A DNA stretch of 64,000 bases from Roseovarius salinarum (GTDB taxonomy: Bacteria > Pseudomonadota > Alphaproteobacteria > Rhodobacterales > Rhodobacteraceae), in contig NZ_PHNT01000015.1 of the NCBI RefSeq assembly GCF_002834145.1, positions 1-64,000 on the forward strand, written 5' to 3'. A program made the translations under genes and the position numbers. The notes under the pieces were generated by a model. The model was given only the letters and a program-made list of their open reading frames with translations, had not been told where the DNA came from and did no database searches. Below, in pieces: positions 1-7,720 of the stretch; positions within the stretch are counted from its first letter, which is position 1; each line of letters opens with the position of its first letter.

Positions 1-26
1 CAGACCCCACTCATCCCTGGGCAATC

Positions 27-413
27 TCACGCCGCAGGAGTTTGCAATGAAATCGAAACTGGAAACCAAGGCCGCATGAGGCCAGTAATCAACCGACGGA
101 TTCTTCCTAAGGCTGGAGGAAAGTCGGGTCTCAGGTCAGCACCCGTCCTCCGCGGTCCGGCCCGTGACACGAACCCCTTGTCGAGCAAGGCTCGCAGCGT
201 GCGGTAGAAGGTGGGATTGCTGAACTTGCGGCAGAGCGGATGTCGTTTCAACTCGACGCTCCGCACGACCCCGTTTCCGTCCGGCGACATGACGGACAAC
301 GCGTAGATCAGGATGCGCTCGTCCTCGGACAGCTTGTCCAGCCCGAGATCCTTCTCCATCGAGGTCACGAGCTCAAGCAGCTTCGCAATACGAGAGATGT
401 GCGTTTTCGCCAA
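27..413 (-). CDS. Small winged-helix DNA-binding protein (MarR-like)
   Basis: 128 residues. The N-terminal half is helical (ISRIAKLLELVTSMEKDLGL, then LSEDERILIYALSVMS). It continues into a helix-turn-helix and wing that read as a MarR-like winged helix (NPTFYRTLRALLDKGFVSRAG). This type of short regulator, about 100 residues, is common in Rhodobacteraceae and probably represses or modulates a nearby promoter. After about residue 88 the sequence turns Pro/Arg-rich and stops looking like the family, so the C-terminus may be frameshifted. No partner gene is in the window, since the gene lies at its edge. The target is unknown. Confidence 0.55.
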   Translation of the reverse strand: MAKTHISRIAKLLELVTSMEKDLGLDKLSEDERILIYALSVMSPDGNGVVRSVELKRHPLCRKFSNPTFYRTLRALLDKGFVSRAGPRRTGADLRPDFPPALGRIRRLITGLMRPWFPVSISLQTPAA

Positions 414-884
414 TGATCCATCGCCCTATTCCAAGTTCCCGCCGCACAGCAGAGCACAATGGCAACATGGAGAATGGTCACTTATCCGCGTGTAACAGGG
501 TACTGGATTTCTAGGGTCGGCCGGTGGAATGTCAAGTCGAGACGAGATTTCTCGGGAACCTGCCCCGCCGACATGACGAACGATGCTCATGCGGCACCGC
601 AATGGCAGAGATCGCTTGGGCGGACCGGCGGCAGACGTAACGCCAAGGGAACATCCGCGCAGGGAACTCGCACCTGCCGCGGCGACGGCGCTCGCGCCGA
701 ACCTCGCCGGAATGGCGAGGGCGCCTTCGCGTCAAGCGGCCGGCCACTTGGGAAGTTCCTGCCGGACATACAAGTGCAGCGCCCGATTGACACCGCGTTG
801 CGGCATGGCCAGAAAGGTCGGGAACACGGCTTTCGCCGCGCGCTGCCGTCGCGGCCCGGATGCTCAAGATGGCAGGAGGGGACC
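414..884. other. Intergenic stretch, no gene recognised
   Basis: About 470 bases between the divergent winged-helix gene and the next plus-strand gene. Open frames exist on both strands, but they are Arg/Pro/Ser-rich with no recognisable motif and overlap one another, as expected of shadow frames in GC-rich DNA. The first 100 bases beyond the winged-helix start are less GC-rich and probably hold its promoter. I see no RNA gene or repeat. Confidence 0.4.
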
Positions 885-1442
885 ATGGCCATCCAGAAAA
901 GCCCGCGCGAGAAACTCGGCGGCTGGCTTGCGCTTCTCGCCTTCGCCGCAATGGTCTTGTATCCTCTGTATGTCGTGAAATGGTCCGGAAGCACTGTCGC
1001 CCAGGCGGAGCTCAGGACCTCGGGCACGACACGGCGCGACTCCGTCCCACTGGACCCGGCCATGACCCCGGTGCGCGCGGTCCTCGACTTCGAGGTGCGC
1101 CCGCAAGGAAGCCGGGTGGCATCCTACAGCGTCACCGTGTCGGATGCCGGGGGCAACGTCGTGTTCGACGAAAGCGGCACGGCCAGTCTGAGCGACGAGA
1201 CCGGCGGCTCCGCAGGTCCCGCAAGGGGGCTTTCGGTGAATGTCGGCAGTTTCCCGGTGCCCGCCGCGGGCCCGCACTCGATCATTGCAGAGATCACGCC
1301 GCGCGCACCGCTCAGCAGTGCCGCGCTCGTCCTCAGAGGCAACAGCGCGCAGTGGGATTTCCGCATCATCGCCGCGATCGCCGGCACCTTCGTTTTCGGT
1401 TTCATCCTCGGGCGCCCCGGCCGCACCGAAAGGGGCAGCTAG
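885..1442 (+). CDS. Membrane-anchored protein of unknown function
   Basis: 185 residues starting at ATG 885, placed by a strong AGGAGG six bases upstream. The longer upstream frame has no such support. Residues about 11-32 form a membrane helix (LALLAFAAMVLYPLYVVKW). A beta-rich region follows (DFEVRPQGSRVASYSVTVSD and onward) that could be an Ig-like sandwich exposed to the periplasm. A second helix lies near the C-terminus (IIAAIAGTFVFGFILGR). I do not recognise the family. The two-helix, beta-domain plan suggests a small envelope protein. It appears monocistronic, with a terminator-like hairpin downstream. Confidence 0.65.
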   Translation: MAIQKSPREKLGGWLALLAFAAMVLYPLYVVKWSGSTVAQAELRTSGTTRRDSVPLDPAMTPVRAVLDFEVRPQGSRVASYSVTVSDAGGNVVFDESGTASLSDETGGSAGPARGLSVNVGSFPVPAAGPHSIIAEITPRAPLSSAALVLRGNSAQWDFRIIAAIAGTFVFGFILGRPGRTERGS

Positions 1443-1511
1443 CGTCAGAACCCGGAGAATGCGCCGAAAGCGAGCATTGCCAGTGGGGCCCCTCGTGATA
1501 CGCTCGCCCCT

Positions 1512-1533
1512 GCCGATTTCGGCTGGCTTTTTT
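1512..1533 (+). terminator. Possible rho-independent terminator
   Basis: GCCGA-TT-TCGGC followed within five bases by a run of six T (1528-1533), 70 bases after the stop of the membrane protein. The stem is short, so the call is weak. The rest of 1443-1753 shows no gene; only the last part, just before the lipoprotein start, is expected to carry promoter signals. Confidence 0.35.
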
Positions 1534-1753
1534 CGGCGCCAATTGCGAATAATCAAGCAAACGCAGAATGCATGCCAGCGCAGGAAAGCCCGGGCCGGGG
1601 AGGAACGACCCGGACCGGTTGATCTGGCAAAACCCGCGATGCCGTCATGCGCCGGGCGGTGGGCGGAGGCTTGGTCGGCGCGCAGGCCGTTCCGGCGTCG
1701 CGAATGGGGCGCTCAATCGTCCGGGATTGGGGTTTTCGGTGGAGACAGGCAGG

Positions 1754-2299
1754 ATGCAGCGGCGTGATGTGCTGAAGATCGCGATGGCAGGGCTGATCCT
1801 GGGGGGCTGCGCCGCCCCGCCCGGCACCGGGCCGGAGGATGTCGACGCTCTGGCGCGGGAGGTTGCCGCGCTGGGCCCGAAGGTCGATCCCGACGAAGCC
1901 ACCCGCGCGGCGCGGATCGCCTATGGCTACACGCAGCAACTGGCACGCGACTACGAGGTCACGGACCCGCCGCTGGTCCACAACGCCAAGGTTCACGGCG
2001 GCCAGCGCGACCGGGGGCTGTGCAACCACTGGGCCGAGGACCTGCACCGCCGCCTGTCGCAGGAAGGCTTCCGCACGCTCTCGGTTCAGCGGGCGATCTC
2101 GCCCCGCTCTCCGTTCCGGATCATCCACCACGCCGCGGTCATTACCCGGCCGGGCGACACGATCCACGAGGGCATCATCCTTGACGGCTGGCGCCACGGC
2201 GGCGCGCTGTTCTGGGCACCGACCCGCGAGGACGACCGTTACAACTGGCGGCCCCGGGCAGAGGTCGTGCGCGAGATGATCGCGGCACGCGACGACTGA
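1754..2299 (+). CDS. Predicted lipoprotein, possible papain/transglutaminase-like fold
   Basis: 181 residues from ATG 1754. This start gives a clean lipoprotein signal (MQRRDVLKIAMAGLILGGCA) with a lipobox Cys at residue 19, whereas the longer open frame upstream is low-complexity. The mature part has Cys at the start of a helix (RGLCNHWAEDLHRRL), a later His pair (RIIHHAAVITR) and an Asp in GIILDGW. This Cys-His-Asp order is seen in papain-like and transglutaminase-like proteins. A catalytic role is inference; the protein could equally be a structural outer-membrane lipoprotein. It is convergent with the tungstate-operon regulator and appears monocistronic. Confidence 0.65.
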   Translation: MQRRDVLKIAMAGLILGGCAAPPGTGPEDVDALAREVAALGPKVDPDEATRAARIAYGYTQQLARDYEVTDPPLVHNAKVHGGQRDRGLCNHWAEDLHRRLSQEGFRTLSVQRAISPRSPFRIIHHAAVITRPGDTIHEGIILDGWRHGGALFWAPTREDDRYNWRPRAEVVREMIAARDD

Positions 2300-2542
2300 G
2301 CCGCGGACAATGGCGCTGTCAGGCCGGTCGGACCCGTCGCAGTTCGGCAATTGAAGCCGTCTCTGGGGCCGCGCAACGTCCGCGCGGTTCCACGCCTGTT
2401 CTGCGCGGCATAAAGGTCAGCCAACCTGCCCTTGGCGCGGCGCGCCGGACTCCGCCCGCCGCCCCCAGGCGCGGGCGAAGGGAGGGCCGGTTCGTGCCGT
2501 TGGCTTGGTCCGGATGCGTCTGCCAGCCTCTTCTCCGGCTGC

Positions 2543-3430
2543 CTAGGCATTCCACACGACGGCACCGGCCTGTGACGCGTCGTAGCCGCCGTAGCTGCAC
2601 ACCTGCTCGCGGAATCTTTCCGTTCCCAGGAATGCCACGAGGGTTTGCAGGGGCGGGTCGAACCACGCCTTGCGGTCCACCAGCAGGGCGAACTCCTCGT
2701 CGATGACGGGCGCGAAATCGACGCCGAAGCGGCGCGCGACGGCCTCCAGCCCGAAGGTGACATCGGCGGCCCCGCGCCGCACGCTGTCGACGGCGTCGTC
2801 TTCCGTGCGCGCCGCCTGCGTGAAGGTGAGCGTGGCCGTGTCGAGGCCCCTCTCGGCCGCCAGCGCCTCGAACAGGCCGGCGGTGCCCGACTGTTCCTGC
2901 CGCGGCGCCACCCGGAAGCCGGCGATGTCGGCCAGCGTTTCCGGGCGCGGCCCATCCGGGCGAAAGACCAGCCCGCGCCGGCGCCTGGCAAACGAGACCA
3001 GGACGGCATTCTGCGCGCCGGCGACACGCGACACCGCCGGCACGTTCCAGCGCGCTGTCCGTGCGTCGTAAACGTGCAACCCCGTGGCCACGCCTTCCGC
3101 CCCCACGAAACGGGCCAGCCCGTCGAGCGAACCGTCGAAATAGGTGGCAAGCCCGCAGCCGGATTCACGGATCGCCCAGTCCAGAAGGGGATCGTGGCTG
3201 CCGAGCATGATCGGCGGCCGCGTCGCCGCGGCGGCATGCCCGCCGGACTTGGCCCGGTCGATCCACGCGCGCACCTCGGCCGCCGGGAACAGCAGCTTGC
3301 CCGTCGCGCGCGAGCACGGCAGATCCCCGGACGCCGCCAGGTCGTAGACCTTGCGCTCCTTCAGCCGCAGCAACTCCGCGAGTTCGCGGACCGTCAGGAA
3401 TTCTTGCGTCTGTGTCTCAGGATCGGTCAT
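2543..3430 (-). CDS. HTH regulator with periplasmic-binding-type sensor domain (Tup operon)
   Basis: 295 residues. Residues about 10-60 form an excisionase/MerR-like HTH (FLTVRELAELLRLKERKVYD, then GKLLFPAAEVRAWI). Residues about 75-290 resemble a solute-binding (PBP-like) fold used as a ligand sensor (IMLGSHDPLLDWAIRES; FVGAEGVATGLHVYD). This layout is known among regulators of molybdate/tungstate genes. It is the last gene of the tupB-tupC-tupA operon, so it most likely senses tungstate or molybdate and controls tup or the neighbouring formate dehydrogenase genes. A perfect hairpin lies in the 49-base gap before it. The ligand is inferred from context only. Confidence 0.8.
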   Translation of the reverse strand: MTDPETQTQEFLTVRELAELLRLKERKVYDLAASGDLPCSRATGKLLFPAAEVRAWIDRAKSGGHAAAATRPPIMLGSHDPLLDWAIRESGCGLATYFDGSLDGLARFVGAEGVATGLHVYDARTARWNVPAVSRVAGAQNAVLVSFARRRRGLVFRPDGPRPETLADIAGFRVAPRQEQSGTAGLFEALAAERGLDTATLTFTQAARTEDDAVDSVRRGAADVTFGLEAVARRFGVDFAPVIDEEFALLVDRKAWFDPPLQTLVAFLGTERFREQVCSYGGYDASQAGAVVWNA

Positions 3431-3444
3431 TGGTTCCGCCGGGA

Positions 3445-3470
3445 CCGGGACGGCGCACGCGCCGTCCCGG
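3445..3470. terminator. Intercistronic hairpin between tupA and its regulator
   Basis: Perfect 11-bp stem (CCGGGACGGCG, loop CACG, CGCCGTCCCGG) between the stop of tupA and the start of the regulator gene, both read on the minus strand. No T-run follows, so it is more likely an mRNA-stabilising or attenuating hairpin than a full terminator. It would lower regulator output relative to the transporter. Confidence 0.45.
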
Positions 3471-3479
3471 CCGATGGTA

Positions 3480-4298
3480 TCAGCTTTCGGGCGCGTTCGG
3501 GAAGAACAGTTGCTGGCCGTCCACCTCGTAGGCGCCGATCGCCGCCTGGCCGTCGTCCGACAACAGCCAGTCCGCGAAGGTCCGCGCCGCCTCGATGTTC
3601 ACGCTTGGGCATGTCTCGGGGTTCACGGGGATCACGCCGTACTGGTTGAACAGATCCTCGTCGCCCTCGACCTGGATCTCGTAATCCTGCTTGTTGCCGA
3701 AGCTGATCCAGGTGGCGCGGTCGGTCATCACGTAGGCGCCCATCCCGATGCCGGCATTGAGCGTCGCGCCCATGCCCGAGCCGGTCTCGCGGTACCACGC
3801 GCCGGACCCGTCCGCCGGCGCGACACCGGTATCCGCCCACAGCGACATCTCTTTCTTGTGCGTGCCGGAATCGTCCCCGCGCGAGGCGAACAGCGCGCCC
3901 GCCTCGGCGATCCTGGCCAGTGCGTCCTGCGCGTCGGTCATGCCACCGACACCCGCCGGGTCCGCCTCGGGGCCAACGATGACGAAGTCGTTGTACATCA
4001 GATCGGTGCGCCCGGTCCCGAAGCCCGCTTCGACAAAGGCCTGCTCGGACGGCTTGGCGTGGACCAGCAGCACGTCGCCGTCGCAGTTCTCGGCGTTCTT
4101 GATCGCCTGGCCCGTGCCCACCGCGACCACGTTGACCTGTATGCCGGTCTCTTCCTCGAAGATCGGCAGCAGGTGGTCATAAAGCCCCGAGTTCGCCGTC
4201 GATGTGGTCGACTGCACGATGATGGACTGCTCCTGCGCGGCCACCGGGCCCGCAAGTATCAGCGCAAGTGCCGTGGCACCAAAGGCATCTCTGATCAT
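3480..4298 (-). CDS. tupA: Tungstate ABC transporter substrate-binding protein TupA
   Basis: 272 residues from ATG 4298; a GGAGGAG ten bases upstream favours this over an in-frame TTG six bases earlier. A Sec signal peptide covers about residues 1-21. The mature N-terminus carries the family anion-binding signature QSTTSTANSGL, then LLPIFEEETGIQVNVVAVGTG, and the protein ends with WLLSDDGQAAIGAYEVDG, all typical of TupA. It captures tungstate in the periplasm and delivers it to TupB/TupC. It follows tupC closely in one operon. The nearby formate dehydrogenase is the obvious user of the metal. Confidence 0.93.
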   Translation of the reverse strand: MIRDAFGATALALILAGPVAAQEQSIIVQSTTSTANSGLYDHLLPIFEEETGIQVNVVAVGTGQAIKNAENCDGDVLLVHAKPSEQAFVEAGFGTGRTDLMYNDFVIVGPEADPAGVGGMTDAQDALARIAEAGALFASRGDDSGTHKKEMSLWADTGVAPADGSGAWYRETGSGMGATLNAGIGMGAYVMTDRATWISFGNKQDYEIQVEGDEDLFNQYGVIPVNPETCPSVNIEAARTFADWLLSDDGQAAIGAYEVDGQQLFFPNAPES

Positions 4299-4325
4299 TG
4301 GCAACTTTCTCCTCCTTGTCTTGGA

Positions 4326-5081
4326 TCACACGACAACATTGCCGTTCAGGTAATCCCGGGCCGCCGGGCAGCGCGGTTCCGGGAAGAACTCGGCGGCGGG
4401 GGCGTGTTCGGTCACCCGGCCGCGATAGAGAAACGCCACGTCGTCGGCCATGCGCCGGGCCTGGCCGATGTCGTGGCTCACGAGGACGACGCGCACCCCG
4501 CGATCGCGCGCCTGCGCGACGATCCTCTCGATGGTGAGCACCGAGGCCGGGTCGAGGCTCGCCGTCGGCTCGTCGAGAAACAGCACCTCCGGTTCCGTGG
4601 CGAGCGCGCGGGCCAGCGCGAGCCGCTGCGCCTCGCCCCCCGACAGCCGCCGGGCCGGCTGGCCCGCCTTGTGGGCAAGCCCGACGTGATCGAGCAGCTT
4701 GCCCAGCCGGGCGCGGTCGCGGCCGCGGGTCTTGAGAACGAAATCGAGATTCGCCGCCACCGTGCGGCGCAGCAGCACCGGCTTCTGGAACACGAGCGCC
4801 TGTCGCGCGGTCACCGCGGCGGGGGGATGGCCATCCCATGAAATGCGCCCCGAGGTCGGCTGGATGAGTCCGTGCATGAGCTTGAGCAGAAGGCTCTTGC
4901 CCGCGCCGTTGGGTCCCATGACGACGGTGCAGCCCGCGGGCCCGAGTTCGAGGTCGAGCCCGTCAAGAACGACGGAGTCGCCGAAGCGCAGGTGCAGATC
5001 GCGGACGGAAAGCGGCATGATCGGGGCCGCGCCACGCTCTGCGGCCACCGGGGCAAGGGATGTGGCCGCCACGTCAGACAT
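4326..5081 (-). CDS. tupC: Tungstate ABC transporter ATP-binding protein TupC
   Basis: 251 residues. Walker A is GPNGAGKS (near residue 58), the signature is LSGGEAQRLALARAL, Walker B is EVLFLDEPTASLD, and the switch His is in VLVSHDIGQ. It powers tungstate import with TupB and TupA. The start codon overlaps the end of tupB by eight bases, implying translational coupling. A second in-frame ATG 63 bases downstream (MPLSVRDLHL) is where similarity to other ABC ATPases begins, so the first 21 residues may not be needed. A tungstate rather than molybdate assignment rests on the TupA and TupB types. Confidence 0.9.
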   Translation of the reverse strand: MSDVAATSLAPVAAERGAAPIMPLSVRDLHLRFGDSVVLDGLDLELGPAGCTVVMGPNGAGKSLLLKLMHGLIQPTSGRISWDGHPPAAVTARQALVFQKPVLLRRTVAANLDFVLKTRGRDRARLGKLLDHVGLAHKAGQPARRLSGGEAQRLALARALATEPEVLFLDEPTASLDPASVLTIERIVAQARDRGVRVVLVSHDIGQARRMADDVAFLYRGRVTEHAPAAEFFPEPRCPAARDYLNGNVVV

Positions 5082-5781
5082 AGGACATCCGCGCCGCGCT
5101 CATGCGGACCGACTGAACCGCCGCGTTCACGCCAAGCGCGATCACCAGCAGGATGATCCCGAGCGCCAGGGCGAACGACAGGTCGCCCTTCGACGTCTCG
5201 AGCGCGATCGCGGTGGTCATGACCCGCGTCAGGTGGTCGATGTTGCCGCCGACGATGATGACCGCGCCGACCTCGGCGACAGCGCGGCCGAACCCCGCGA
5301 GTCCGACGGTCAGCAGCGAATACCGCGCGTCCCACAGCAGTGCCTGCACGCTCTGGACCTTCGACAGGCCCAGCGAGCGGAACTGCTCGGCATACTCGGC
5401 GTGCAGATCCTCCAGCACCTGCCGCGACAGGGCGGCCACGATGGGCGCGATCAGGATGGTCTGGGCGACGATCATCGCCGTGGGTGTATAGAGCAGGCCC
5501 AGGAACCCCAGCGGCCCGGACCGCGAGAAATGCAGGTAGACGACAAGGCCCACGACGACCGGGGGCAGGCCCATCAGCGCATTCATCACGATCAGCACGA
5601 GGTTGCGGCCCCGGAAGCGGCTGATCGCCACCAGCGCGCCCAGAGGCAACCCGATCAGCAGGGCGACCAGCGTCGCGCTGAGACTGACGCGCAGCGACAA
5701 CAGGACGATCTCGAGCAAATCGGCATCGCCCGACCACACCATCTGCAGCGCGAGCGACAGGGCCTCCCCCATGCCTTGCAT
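5074..5781 (-). CDS. tupB: Tungstate ABC transporter permease TupB
   Basis: 235 residues from ATG 5781, which has GGAGGAG upstream; the longer open frame lacks an RBS and reads as non-coding. Several membrane helices are visible (LSATLVALLIGLPLGALVAI; VVVGLVVYLHF; LGIILLVIALGVNAAVQSV), along with the cytoplasmic EAA-type loop (LLWDARYSLLTVGLAGFGRA) that contacts the ATPase. It forms the inner-membrane channel for tungstate. It is the first gene of the tupBCA-regulator operon and reads away from the formate dehydrogenase operon's end, with about 480 bases between them. Confidence 0.9.
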   Translation of the reverse strand: MQGMGEALSLALQMVWSGDADLLEIVLLSLRVSLSATLVALLIGLPLGALVAISRFRGRNLVLIVMNALMGLPPVVVGLVVYLHFSRSGPLGFLGLLYTPTAMIVAQTILIAPIVAALSRQVLEDLHAEYAEQFRSLGLSKVQSVQALLWDARYSLLTVGLAGFGRAVAEVGAVIIVGGNIDHLTRVMTTAIALETSKGDLSFALALGIILLVIALGVNAAVQSVRMSAARMSYV

Positions 5782-6262
5782 TTTTTCCGCTCCTCCGAAA
5801 AATATGCTGAATCTCACGCTACGCTGCCGACCGGCATCGCGCAAGTCTTGCATGGTATCGTCGTTTCGGAATCGGCCGCGCGGGCCCGCACATGGCCGCG
5901 CCTGACTGCAAAATTTACGCCGCCCACGACGGGCCACCGCCGTGGCCGCGGTGGCTGCCGGAAAACCGCGCGGTGGCGGCCACCGGATGCCCTGCACCGA
6001 CACCATCGGTGGCACGTCGGTATCCTGTCAGTGCAAGCGGGCGCCTTTCAGCGCGGAGCGCGCGCCGGGCGGCCTGTCACGCGCCGCATCGGTGCGCGCG
6101 TGATCGCATGGCAATCATGGGCGGACGCCTGGCCGGGAAAGGCCGCTTCGCAAAACGCCCGGACGGCGACGGGGTGCTGCCATGAACCGCCGTCACCACG
6201 CCCGGGACCGGCGGGCGCAACGCCGCGCTCCGGGCCCGTGTCCGGCGGTTCCGCGCAACCGG
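5782..6262. other. Intergenic region carrying the tup promoter
   Basis: About 480 bases between the end of the formate dehydrogenase operon and tupB, both on the minus strand. The 100 bases before tupB are less GC-rich and should hold its promoter and any operator for the co-transcribed regulator. I found no convincing ModE palindrome or other known site. The remainder is GC-rich with no plausible gene. Confidence 0.4.
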
Positions 6263-6400
6263 TCAGTCGGCGGGCGCGCTCAGGCGGACGTTGTCGCCCG
6301 CCAGCCGCTCGCCGCTGGAAAAGCCAAGCATGCCAAGGCCGTACCAAGCGCCGACCGTTATCACGATCATGGCCGCAAAGGCCGCGTACATCGCGTTCAT
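6263..6400 (-). CDS. 45-residue single-pass membrane protein at the end of the FDH operon
   Basis: Starts at ATG 6400, one base after the stop of the WD40-cytochrome gene, so translation is probably coupled. The N-terminus is a membrane helix (MNAMYAAFAAMIVITVGAWY, then GLGMLGFSSGERLAGD). The C-terminal 18 residues are polar. This small protein has no recognised domain. Position and coupling suggest a subunit or assembly peptide for the membrane-bound formate dehydrogenase or its cytochrome. Good codon usage, the tight junction and the clean membrane segment support it as real. Function unknown. Confidence 0.7.
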   Translation of the reverse strand: MNAMYAAFAAMIVITVGAWYGLGMLGFSSGERLAGDNVRLSAPAD

Positions 6401-6401
6401 C

Positions 6402-7715
6402 CTATTCCTCCCCTGGCGCCGATGCCTTGCGCAGGAACTCGATCAGGTCCTGCCTGTCGTCGGCGCTGTTGATCCGTTGCATCGGCATCTTGGACCCCGG
6501 CACATAGTGGTCGGGGCCCAGTTCGAACAGCGCGTCGATTGTTTCATCAGACCAGATGATATCCGATCCTGTCAAAGTCCCGGAATAGGAATAGCCCGGC
6601 ACGGTGCCCGCGCGGCGCCCGAAAAGGCCGTGGAGCGTCGGGCCGGCCTTGCGCGAGGGCGGCGGTGTCAGCGCGTGACAGATCGAGCACTTGCGCATGA
6701 ACTGCCGTTCGCCGTTGGGCATCTCGTCGGGGTCGCGCAGGAAACCGCGGGTTTCCTTTCCGGCCGGTTCGTACTGGTCGAGCATCCCGACCGGCCAGGC
6801 ATAGGCCACATCGTCGAGCCCGCCCGCGTAGATCATTTCGCCGTCCGGCGAGAACCCGAGTGCCCAGACCGGTCCACTCCGCATCGCCCGGAAATCGCGC
6901 GCGATGCGCCAACGCGCCGTGTCGATCATCATGACGTAGCCGTGGCCGTCGCCCACGGCCAGCCGCCGCGTTTCCGGATGGTGGGCCAGCGCCAGGATCG
7001 GGCGGCGGTCGAGCGTGAAATCCTGAACGAGCGCGCCGGTCCGGGGGTGGATCACCCGCGTTGCCCCGTCGACGGCGCCATAGGCGATCCAGCCCATGTC
7101 CGGGGCCAGCACGAAGCAGTTGATGCCAAACCCCTGGTCCACGATGACGCGGCTGTCGCTGCCCGCCTCGCCCAGCCGGTGATACCGGATCGTGCCGTCG
7201 GCCGAGCCGGAATAGAGCCCCTGCCCGTCCGGAGCGAAGGCCACGTCCGTCACGCTGTTGTCGTGATCGTCCAGGAAGCGGGGCTTGCCGGACTGGCCTT
7301 TGGCGGGCCAGAGACCGATCGTGCCGTCCCAGCTTGCCGAGGCGATCCACCGGCCGTCGGGCGAAAGGTCGAGCGCCACGACCTTGCCCTTGTGCCCGGT
7401 CAGCCGGGTCTTTTCACCGGTGGCGAGGTTCCAGTCGATCACCGCGAAATCATCCGCCGCCGAGAGGACGCGGCCGGGCGACGCGAACAGGACGGTGTTG
7501 ACCGCGGCTGCGTGACCTTCCAGCCATCGCGGGCTGCGGCTGCGCCAAAGGCCGACGGAATTGTCGAAACTCGCTGTCGCCACCTGGCCCGTGCGGGGAT
7601 TCACGCTGATACCCATGACCGGGCCACCGTGTCCCTTCAGGGTGGTGAATTCCCTCGCGGCGGTCGCGCCGGCGGCGACCAGGCAAAACAGGATGCCTGC
7701 CACGGCCGCCCGCAT
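6402..7715 (-). CDS. Exported WD40-repeat protein with C-terminal cytochrome c domain
   Basis: 437 residues from ATG 7715, five bases after fdhC. This start gives a Sec signal peptide (MRAAVAGILFCLVAAGATAA). About seven WD40-type repeats follow (for example LKGHGGPVMGISVNPRTGQV, LTGHKGKVVALDLSPDGRWI, DGTIGLW) to about residue 320, forming a beta-propeller. The last 110 residues are a class I cytochrome c with haem motif CSICH and a likely Met ligand in GSKMPMQ. It is periplasmic and, being in the FDH operon, is a good candidate to accept formate-derived electrons or dock FDH to the cytochrome c pool. That role is inference. Confidence 0.85.
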   Translation of the reverse strand: MRAAVAGILFCLVAAGATAAREFTTLKGHGGPVMGISVNPRTGQVATASFDNSVGLWRSRSPRWLEGHAAAVNTVLFASPGRVLSAADDFAVIDWNLATGEKTRLTGHKGKVVALDLSPDGRWIASASWDGTIGLWPAKGQSGKPRFLDDHDNSVTDVAFAPDGQGLYSGSADGTIRYHRLGEAGSDSRVIVDQGFGINCFVLAPDMGWIAYGAVDGATRVIHPRTGALVQDFTLDRRPILALAHHPETRRLAVGDGHGYVMMIDTARWRIARDFRAMRSGPVWALGFSPDGEMIYAGGLDDVAYAWPVGMLDQYEPAGKETRGFLRDPDEMPNGERQFMRKCSICHALTPPPSRKAGPTLHGLFGRRAGTVPGYSYSGTLTGSDIIWSDETIDALFELGPDHYVPGSKMPMQRINSADDRQDLIEFLRKASAPGEE

Positions 7716-7720
7716 GGCGC

